Origin: Agromyces albus
GTDB lineage: Bacteria > Actinomycetota > Actinomycetes > Actinomycetales > Microbacteriaceae
DNA: 64,000 bases
Assembly (NCBI RefSeq): GCF_030815405.1
Contig: NZ_JAUSWX010000001.1
Location: forward strand, 2,170,001-2,234,000
Direction: 5' to 3'
Each line of letters starts with the position of its first letter. Within the stretch, counting starts at the first letter, position 1. The position numbers and the translations under genes were made by a program. This document shows, in pieces, positions 15,790-24,600 of this stretch. The notes below the pieces were generated by a model that did no database searches, was not told the DNA's origin, and saw nothing but the letters and a program-made list of their open reading frames with translations.

Positions 15790-18700
15790 GTGAGCATCAA
15801 TGTGCTCGGGGCGCTGTCGACGGATGCCGGGGCGCTCAGCCCGCAGGAACGGGCGGTGGTCGCCGCACTCGCGGTGAATCCCGGACATGAGATGAGCCCC
15901 GGGAACCTCGCGGAGGCCTGCTGGGGCGAGTCGGTTCCCCGCACGTGGCCGAAGCAGGTGCAAGCACTCGTGTCCCGCGTCCGCCGCCGGCTCGGACCGC
16001 AGAGCATCATGACGACCACGCAGGGCTACGCACTCAGCGTCGCGCCCGAGACGATCGACTCCGTGCGCTTCGAGCGACTCGTCGATCGAGCCCGCGAACA
16101 GCAGGGTCAGGGTGACCCGGAACGAGCGATCACGAGATACGAGCAGGCGCTTGCACTCTGGCGTGGTCCTCCCTTCTCCGACGTCGCCGCGTGGCCGCCC
16201 GCGTCCATCGGGGCCGCACGTCTTGACGAGATCCGGCGGGCGGCGGAAGAGGACCTGCTCGAGGCGCACCTCGCCTGCGGCGAGCACCACAGCGTGATCG
16301 CGGAGGCCGAGAGGCTCGTGCGTGCCGAGCCCCTCTCGGAGCGACGCTGGGCGATCCTCGCACTCGCGCTCTACCGCAGCGGTCGCCAGGCGGATGCGCT
16401 CGCGGCCCTCCGGCGCATGCGGGACGAACTCGACTCGCGACTCGGAGTCGACCCTGGCCCTGAGAGCACGTCGCTCGAGACCCAGATCCTGCGCCAGGAC
16501 CCGCGGCTCGATGCACCGCCGCCCCTGCGAGAGGCGCGGGCTGCAAACCCGTACAAGGGGCTGCGTCCCTTCACGCCCGATGACGCAGCCGACTACTTCG
16601 GCCGCGAACCCGAGATCGCGATCGTGCTCGACCGCCTCGACGAGGCGCACCTCGTCGCCGTCGTCGGCCCGTCGGGGAGCGGCAAGTCCTCGCTCGTCCT
16701 CGCGGGGGTCGTTCCCCGGCTCAGGGACCGCGGCCGCTCCCCCGTGCTCATCACGCCGGGCACCGGCCGGCGTACGGGCGACATCGTCATCATCGACCAG
16801 TTCGAGGAGCTCTTCCAGCTCGGATGGCCGCCCGGCGACATCGCCGCCTACTGCGAGTCCGTCGCAGATGTCGTCGCCGCCGGTCACGATGTCATCCTCA
16901 CGTTGCGCTCAGACGCCCTCGATCGCTGCGTTGCCGATCCCCGGCTCGGTCCGCTCATCCGCGAAGGACTCGTCGTCCTCGGCCCGCCGAGTGCGGAAGC
17001 CCTGCGTTCGGCAATCGTCGAGCCGGCGCGGTTCTCCGGTCTGCGGGTGGAGCACGGGCTGACCGAGCTCATCCTCCGCGACGCCGTCAACGAACCCGGA
17101 GTGCTGCCCCTCCTCTCCCACGCCCTCGCTGAGACCTGGCAACGACGTGAGGGGGCGGTACTCACGGTGGAGGCGTACGAGTCGGTCGGGGGCATCCGCG
17201 GGGCGATCGCACGGTCGGCCGAAGAGCTGTACGCCGCGCTCGCTCCTGCCGAGCGGACCCAGTGCCAGGCCCTCCTGCGGCGACTCGTGTCGCTCACGCC
17301 GGATGGACGCGCCGTGCCGCGCCGGGTGGCCGTCGGCCCGCTTCGATCGGAGCCGCACCGGTCGGCGATCATCGCACGACTCGCGAGCGCGCGGCTGGTG
17401 AGCGTGACCGACGAGACGATCACCGTCGCCCATGAATCCCTCGCGACGGCCTGGCCACGCCTGCACTCCTGGCTCGAAGAGGATGCAGAGGGCGCACGCA
17501 CCCTCGCGCACCTGACCGCCGCTGCCGAATCGTGGGAAGAGGCCGGCCGACCGGCCGACGAGCTCTACCGCGGCGCTCGCCTCCGCACCGCCCTCGAGTG
17601 GCGCGACTCGTCGTCGCCCGACCTCACGGCGACCGAATCCGCCTTCCTCGACACGTCTGCGGAGCGCGAGTCCGCAGACGAGCACCGCACCGCCGAACGC
17701 GCCCGGCGCGAACGGCGCCAGCGCCGGCTCCGGCGCATCCTGCTCCACGGTCGTGCTCGTCGTTGCGTCGGTCGCCGCGACCGTCCTCGCCGTGCGCGGC
17801 GCCGACGACGCGGCACGGCAACGCGAGTCAGCGGACATCGAGAGGTTGGTCGGGACCTCGCTGTCGCTGCGGTCATCGCAGCGCACGGTCGCAGCGCTCC
17901 TCGCCGTCGAGGCGCACACCCGCTGGCCCGAGGACCCGCGGACTCGCACCGCCCTCATGGGCACGTTCACGGCGTCCCCCGGGTTGCTCGGGACAGCCAC
18001 CATCGCCGACACAGGGCGGATCGCCGCCCACACGGTCCCAGGAACGGGCGAAGCCGTCGTCATGCGCGACGACGGAACTGCGGGGATCTACGAGATCGCG
18101 ACGGCGCGACCGCTCCATGAACTCGAGATCGCACCGAGTCTGTCCAAGCTCCCATGGCGGCCGCTCGTCGCGGTCAGCGCGGATGGGGGTACTGCAGTAT
18201 TCGTGCGAGCATCGTACGTCTCGGAACTCATCGCCGTGGATCTCGCATCAGGGGATGCGATCGGTCCGACCTTGACGCTGAGCGTTGACGCTGCTGACGT
18301 GGCTGTTGATTCCGCGGGATCATTCGCCGTCGTCGCCGGCATCGACGGTCGCATTCGCGCCGTCGACCTGAGCTCGATGCGCGCCTCCGTGGTCGAGTAT
18401 CCTGTGGCGACCCGTGTGGCTGGCGCGGAGACCAGCGCGGCTTCTGTCGCGTTCCTCGACGACGACCGACTCGTCATCGGATCCATCGATGCCGTTGGCA
18501 TCGTGGACGTTGCGGCGAGAGATCGCGGCCCTCGGTTCGCGCTTCCGCCCGGGTTCGCGAACCGTGCGATCGCCCCGGTCGGCTCTGTGGTCGTCACGGC
18601 CGGCGACAGGGGCATCCTCGCCATGGACGGAGCGTCAGGAGCGGTGCTGTGGAGGCAGGAGATCGACCAGTGGTCATCGGCATGCACGTCGCTGTCGGTC

Positions 18701-19876
18701 TCCATGACACGTGGCGCCGCATGGTGCGGCAGCCAAGCGGGTGAGGTCGTCCAATACGATCTCGCGACCGGATCGACGACCGCACGGTTCCCGCAACGTG
18801 CGAGCGGCGTCTTCCCGAGTGCCGACGGGACCGAGGTCGTGATGACGGGGACGGAAGAACCTGTGCTCTCGCGGTGGGCCCTCGACGGCCGAGGTGCGAT
18901 CACCCGGGTGATCGCACGCGGATCAACCGGGATAGGCGGATACGACCCGGATGGTTCGGCGCTGCTTGTCGTGGATGACTCCGCCCGTGTGCATGTCTGG
19001 GACCCGCGCACCGACGCCAGCCGTGTCGTGCTTCCAGGCGACACCTTCGGCCACGTCTGGGCAGGCATCGATGCGCTGCTCGTGAACGTGGATGGTCGCG
19101 CCAAGCCGACATTGCTTGACGCGACGACGGGCGAGCTCCTTCCGAGCGACGGAGTCCCCGAGTTCTCATTCACCGAGTTGACGTGGACCTCCGGCCGTCG
19201 AGTCCAAGTCGTCGAGCAAGGGGCTGGTCTTGTGGTCGTCGAACCAACCACCGGCGAGCGCGTGTCCGGGCCGTTCAATCTCGACTCGATGCCGAACTCG
19301 GTCAGTTCGCTTCCAGATGACTCCGGCCTGCTCGTCACGACGGCGCACGACGGCGTCTTCACCACCCGGATGTTGGACGCGGAGAGCGGTGAACCCGTCT
19401 CGCCTGACCTGGTCGGTCCCGAGATCACCACGCTCGTGGGGGATGCCGTCGTCGTGGGAGCCGAGGGGAGTCGCCTGCTGACCTACGCGATCGACGACTT
19501 CGCCGTGATGGGCTCGCTGCCCAGCACCTCCGCCGGCACGAGAACGCTGCAGGCGAGCGCGGATGGCCGTACGCTGCTGGCGACCGGGATCGACGGTTCG
19601 GCCTCGTTGTTCGATCTCGAGAGCGGACTCCGTCTCGGTGACGCGATCCCGTCGGCCGGCGAGGTCGGGTTCGCGGCGTCGCTGCGACCCGACGGCCGTG
19701 AGCTCGCCGTCGTCCTCGCCGACGGCATGCAACTCTGGGATCTCGATTCCGGGGCCCAGGCCGAAGCGGCGTGCCGGGTCGCAGGACGCGATCTCACGCG
19801 CGAGGAGTGGGACGAGCACCTCGGCGCGATCGCACCCTATCGCTCGACGTGCGGGTTCGGGCTGGCCGGCGACTGA
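15790..19876 (+). pseudogene. SARP-nSTAND1-propeller regulator B, interrupted by a frameshift
   Basis: This is a paralogue of regulator A. The first reading frame gives winged helix, BTAD and nSTAND1 (NPYKGLRPFTPDDAADYFGRE; Walker A GPSGSGKSS near 292; Walker B IVIIDQFEELF near 331) up to RRLRRILLH at residue 653. Homology then moves to the next frame: from the GTG at 17753 the propeller frame MLVVASVAATVLAVRG runs to 19876 and ends ACRVAGRDLTREEW. One extra G near 17749-17750 explains the shift; without it the protein would be about 1361 residues. The break falls at the start of the membrane helix. It could be a true lesion, a sequencing error, or two separate proteins (15790-18120, with about 120 meaningless terminal residues, and 17753-19876). 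Confidence 0.8.
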
Positions 19877-19964
19877 TCGCTCGCCGACCGCGACACCCAC
19901 TCCCCCATCGAGCCGCGGGGAACTCTACCGCCCGGACGACCGCCCAAGGGTGCAGAATCAACTC

Positions 19965-20636
19965 ATGACCGACCGCAACGAGCGAGTTCGTCTTGCCATC
20001 TACTCCGCCCTCGCCGCCACCGGGCGCCTTCCGTCCGCGACGGCGTTGGCCGAGGAGACGGCCCTCTCCGACTCCGAGCTCGATGAGGCGATGGAGGATC
20101 TCGCCGCAGCCAGGCATCTCGTGTTCGGCGACGAACACGAGATCGTCCTCGCCCACCCGTTCGCCACCCGCAACTTCGCATTCTCGGTGATGGGCGATCG
20201 AACGCTCTGGTGGGGCGGATGCGCTTGGGACGCCTTCGCCATCCCGAACCTCGTATCCGACGAGCCGGCGGCGCTCGTCGCGACGACGTGCCCCGCGTGC
20301 GGCACGGCCCACTCGTGGACGGTGACCACCGACGGGCCTCCGATGGGGACGCAAGTCGCCCATTTCCTCACACCGATGGCGCACGTCTGGGATGACGTCG
20401 TGCACGCCTGCGAGAACCAGCGCATCTTCTGCGACGAGTCCTGCGTCGACCGGTGGCTCACGGACACGGGCAACGAACGAGGTGCCGTGTTCGACCTCGC
20501 CACGCTCTGGAGACTGGCGTCGAACTGGTATACCGGTCGCCTCGGAACCCCGTATCGACGCCGGGAGCCCAAGGAGGCAGCGGAGTACTTCGCGAGCGTC
20601 GGCCTCATCGGGCCGTTCTGGGGCAACGCGCCCTGA
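19965..20636 (+). CDS. MerB-like (organomercurial lyase family) protein
   Basis: This 223-residue protein has a short helical N-terminal domain (winged-helix-like, about 5-60) followed by a MerB-type core. C86-A-W-D89 in WGGCAWDAFAIPNL aligns with the catalytic Cys and Asp of MerB (C96, D99), and IFCDESC (C156, C160) lies where MerB has its second catalytic Cys (C159). An extra TCPAC pair (C109, C112) may bind a metal. MerB cleaves carbon-mercury bonds, but no merA, merR or merT is nearby, so the substrate here is uncertain. The ATG at 19965 matches the family N terminus. Confidence 0.75.
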   Translation: MTDRNERVRLAIYSALAATGRLPSATALAEETALSDSELDEAMEDLAAARHLVFGDEHEIVLAHPFATRNFAFSVMGDRTLWWGGCAWDAFAIPNLVSDEPAALVATTCPACGTAHSWTVTTDGPPMGTQVAHFLTPMAHVWDDVVHACENQRIFCDESCVDRWLTDTGNERGAVFDLATLWRLASNWYTGRLGTPYRRREPKEAAEYFASVGLIGPFWGNAP

Positions 20637-20645
20637 AGCACGAAC

Positions 20646-20673
20646 GGCGGGGCCGGCCGAAGCCGACCCCGCC
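20646..20673. terminator. Hairpin after the MerB-like gene
   Basis: GGCGGGG (20646-20652) pairs with CCCCGCC (20667-20673) 10 bp after the stop codon. The loop nearly repeats that of the hairpin at 15434-15463, so the two may be copies. No T-run is present. Confidence 0.5.
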
Positions 20674-20689
20674 GCGCGGAGTCAAGCGG

Positions 20690-20866
20690 GTAGCGGATGC
20701 CGCGGCCGCCGCCTTGACGGCCGCCTCGACGAGCCCGGCCGACGGGGTGAGCCCGCCGAGCCCGAGCGCCTGGCAGAGCTCGACGCGGCCAGCTCCGGCT
20801 TCGAGGGCGATGCGCACTCCCGCGGTGTTACACGGCGATCTCGACGGGAAGAGGCGGAGCGACCAT
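20690..20866 (-). pseudogene. Truncated cutC relic
   Basis: Only about 55 N-terminal codons of a cutC gene remain. The piece reads MVAPPLPVEIAV, then a stop caused by a net 2-bp loss, then in the next frame TAGVRIALEAGAGRVELCQ and LGLGGLTPSAGLVEAAV, nearly identical to the intact CutC encoded at 14633-15388; homology stops near 20690. Orientation relative to regulator B is the same as that of intact cutC relative to regulator A. The 306-bp stretch between the MerB-like gene and the next lipoprotein holds only the hairpin, this relic and a promoter. Confidence 0.82.
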
Positions 20867-20907
20867 CCTCGACAGGCTTCCCGCCCGCTCGCGCGTTTCG
20901 CCGCGCA

Positions 20908-20942
20908 TTGACGCGACCCTGCTGTGGGCGCAACATATTTGC
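20908..20942 (+). promoter_or_regulatory. Leaderless promoter for the downstream lipoprotein
   Basis: TTGACG (20908-20913), a 17-bp spacer and CAACAT (20931-20936) end six bases before the ATG at 20943. This is the same geometry as the promoters of regulators A and B and predicts that transcription begins at the start codon. Confidence 0.55.
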
Positions 20943-21548
20943 ATGGACGTCGATGCATGGGGGATGCGTTCGCACGGTGACTCCTCTGTCGCGGCGCCCC
21001 GACGTTGCAGCGGCAGAGTGCGTGCAGCGCTCGCGGGTGCGCTGATCCTCGTGACCGCGCTCGCCGGATGCAGCGCTGATTCTCGCTCGCCGGGTGGCAG
21101 GAGCTCCTCGGCGAGCCCGACTGAGGCGAACGGCATGGGCGACAACGACGGCGGCGGGGCCGTGCACGAAGTCACGTTCGACGAGCTCCTCGAGGATCCG
21201 GCGACATTCGTCGGGCAGCCCGTGCGCGTGACCGGCAGCGTGTACTTCGTCGCCGAGTGCCCGCCGCCCGGAAGCGCAAACACCGACTGCGTGCTGTTCG
21301 GCTACCTCGCCGGTCCCGCCCGACGCACACTCATCGCCGCCGACGTGGGCCAGACGATCGCCCTCGCCGAGGGCGGCAGGAGGCTCAGCTGTCTGGAGGG
21401 CAGCCTGCCCACACCGACCTGCGGTGATTGGGCGAGCGAGTCGACGTATACGATCGACGGTATCGTGCAACAGCAGGTGCTCGGCGGCCGGGAGACCTCG
21501 CTCGTGCAGCTCGACGTGTCAGAGAAGAGCGCGCCGCAACCCTGGTGA
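20943..21548 (+). CDS. Lipoprotein of unknown function
   Basis: The 201-residue precursor has an N-terminal stretch of about 26 residues, a hydrophobic core (AALAGALILVTALAGC) with a clear lipobox, and a Ser/Gly/Pro-rich linker. The exported domain from about residue 75 (VTFDELLEDPATFVGQPVRVTGSVYFV) looks like a small OB-fold-type beta barrel, with four cysteines that could form two disulfides. No specific family is claimed. The promoter spacing supports the ATG at 20943, though MRSHGDSS at 20964 would give a more usual signal peptide length. Confidence 0.7.
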   Translation: MDVDAWGMRSHGDSSVAAPRRCSGRVRAALAGALILVTALAGCSADSRSPGGRSSSASPTEANGMGDNDGGGAVHEVTFDELLEDPATFVGQPVRVTGSVYFVAECPPPGSANTDCVLFGYLAGPARRTLIAADVGQTIALAEGGRRLSCLEGSLPTPTCGDWASESTYTIDGIVQQQVLGGRETSLVQLDVSEKSAPQPW

Positions 21549-21681
21549 CCTCCGAATTGGGGGGTAGCCCATCGTCCATTCGGGTCTGGACACATGCGGG
21601 ACACGGGGCCAATATCTGCGGTGTCGAGCGCGTTCGAAGTGGGATGGGGGAACGTCCCCGAGCGCGCCGAGGGGGTTGGTC

Positions 21682-24600
21682 ATGACCGAACGATTTGTCG
21701 CGCGCGCGGCACGGGGATCGCACTCGCGGAAGGCGGCCGCGGTCATCGCGGCATTCGCGTTCGTCGGGGTGACGTTGTTCGCCTTTCCGGTTGAAGCAGC
21801 GACGATCGACGCCGATTACGTGGCACAGGGACCGTCGCCGATCACGGGCGGCCAGGTCGAGTCGGTCACTCCGAACAATGAAGTGGCCGGCGCGGTGCAG
21901 ACCGTCGTCGCCCACCCGAGCGATCCGAACATCGCGTGGGTCGGCACGGTCAACGGCGGCGTCTGGCGCACCTTCAACGCCACCGCAGCCTCACCCACCT
22001 GGACACCGCTCACGGATCAGCAGGCGAGCCTGTCGATCGGTGCGCTCGAACTCGACCCGACGGTCGCGACCAACACCGTCCTCCTCGCGGGCATCGGCCG
22101 GGTGAGCTCGTTCGGCCGCATCTCCGGACCGCTCAACGGCCTGCTGCGCACAGCCGATGCCGGAACGACCTGGACCCCGCTCGGCGCGGCCCAGCTCGCG
22201 GGCGAGAGCATCTCCGGGGTCGCACCCCGTGGCGCGACGATCGTCGTCGCCTCGAACGGCAACACCAACGCCAACGGCGCGGGGCAGGGCGGCATCTACC
22301 GGAGCACCGACGGCGGCGCGAACTTCACGCGTCTTTCGGGCAACGGCACGAGCGGACTCCCCAACGTCGGCGTCTTCGACCTCGTCGGCGACCGCTCGAA
22401 CAACGCTGTGCTCTACGCAGGCACCCAGCAGGGCATCTTCCGCAGTACCGACACCGGACTCAACTGGCAGAACGTCACGAATCAGGTCACCGGCATCGGC
22501 AACGCGACCACGAACAACCTCGAGTTCGCGGTCCACAACAGCGCCGGCAACAATGTCGTCTACGCCGGCGTCATCAACAACGGCCAGCTGAACGGCCTCT
22601 GGCGGTCGGTCGACCAGGGTGCCAACTGGGTGCAACTCGACACGCCGGTCACGAACGAGGGCGGCACGATCGTCGGCCTCCAGCCGCGTGAGAAGCCGGG
22701 GAGCCAAGGTGCCGTGCACTTCTCAATGCTCGCCGATCCCACCGACCCGACCCTCGTGTACGTCGGCGGCGACCGCCAGCCGAACAACAACGGCTTCCCG
22801 AACTCCGTCGGGGCGAACACGTTCAGCGGGCGATTGTTCCGGTGCGACTCGGCCCTCGCCGCGAACACGCAGTGCACGTCCCTGACCCACAACGGCACGG
22901 CGAACAACAGCTCACCGCACGCCGACTCTCGGGAGATGGTCTTCGACGCCAACGGCGACATCCTCGAGGGCGACGACGGCGGTGTCTACCGCCAGACCGA
23001 TCCCTCGACGACGAACGGCGCCTGGCAGTCGATCAACGGCAACCTCCAGATCGGCGAACACCATTCCTGCGGCTACGACAGCGTCGGCGAGATCATCCTC
23101 TGCGGTGACCAGGACACCGGCGCTCCCGAGCAGTCTGCATCCGGCAGCGCGAGCTGGACAACATTGAGTGCCGGCGACGGCGGCTTCGTCGCCGTCAACG
23201 ACGCGGGCGCCTCCTCGATCCGCTTCAGCAGCTCGAACAGCTTCGGCGCCGGTTCCTTCCTCCGGCGCACCTGCACGGCCGCGAACGTCTGCGTGAACTC
23301 CGCGCCGGGCTTCAACGTCGTCGGTCAGGGCCAGACGATCCAGAACTTCGAGGTCGACGGCGCCGGCAATTCGACGCTGCCCCTGTACACGCCGCTCGCC
23401 ATCAACACGATCGACCCGACGCGCTTCATCGTCACGTCGAACCGTGTCTACGAGTCGACCGATTCGCTCGACAACCTCAACATCATCGTCAACACCCTCG
23501 GCGCGAACACGGGGACCACGAGGGCGATCGCGTACGGCGGTCGTGCCGGCGGTGCCAACAACCCGGGCGTGCTGTGGTTCGGCGACTCTGGCGGCCGGCT
23601 GTTCCTGCGCAGCGGCGGCGCCGGCGCGCCGGCCCAGCTGCCCGGCTGGACGAACGGTGCGGCGAGCGACATCATCCTGAACCCCGAGAACTGGGCCGAC
23701 GCGTTCGTCTCGTCGGGCACGCAGGTGTTCCACACCGTCGACGCCGGCGGGACCTTCACGAACGTGACCGGCAACCTCGGCGCACTGGCTCCGGCCGCGA
23801 ACGTGCGCTCGCTCGAGATTGTGCCGGTGCCCGGAACGGATGTCCTGGCGCTCCTGGCCGGCACCGACTCCGGCGTCTTCGTGAGCCAGACGCAGAACCT
23901 CGGCGTCTGGGCCGAACTCGGCTCCTCGCTCCCCAACACGATCGCGTTCGACCTCCACGTCGACGCGGCCGACGATGTGCTGCTCGTCGGCACCATGGGT
24001 CGCGGGACCTGGCTCGTGGAGGACATCGAGGATGTCATCCCGATCGCGGACGTGCGCGTCGCGAAGACCGACTCCCCCGACCCGGTCATCGCCGGCGAGG
24101 AACTGTTCTACACGGTGACCGTGACGAATGACGGTCCGGATGCCTCGGCAGGGGTGGTCGTCGTCGACGACCTGCCCGACGAGGTGACGTACCTGTCCGA
24201 CGACGGCGGCTGCACCTACGACGCGCTCGACCATCAGCTCACCTGTGCGGTCGGCGACATCCCTGCGGGCGAGAGCCGCTCCTTCGTCATCAAGACGCGG
24301 GTCCTCGCCGACACGGTCGTCGATGAGGACGACGGGACGCTCCTCATCGAGAACCGCGTGTCGGTCTCGGGAGCGAGCGTCGACGGCAACCTCGCGAACA
24401 ACACGTTCGTGCAGCGCACGTTCGTGCAGGAGCGCAGCGACCTGAAGGTGACGAAGGTGTGCACGCCCGACGACGAGCTGCCGGCAGGCGAAACCGGCAC
24501 CTGCACGATCTTCGTGGACAACCTCGGCCCGTCGTCGGCTCGCGACATCGTCGTGACGGACGCCAACCTCAGCGACGGAGCGTTCACGTTCGGTGCCATC

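Noticed and set aside
17740..17765. Programmed frameshifting in regulator B
   Set aside because: There is no slippery run, no internal Shine-Dalgarno and no downstream structure that I can see, and regulator A is read without a shift.
15790..20870. Mobile-element origin of the regulator duplication
   Set aside because: No transposase, integrase, terminal inverted repeats or target-site duplication is visible around either copy.
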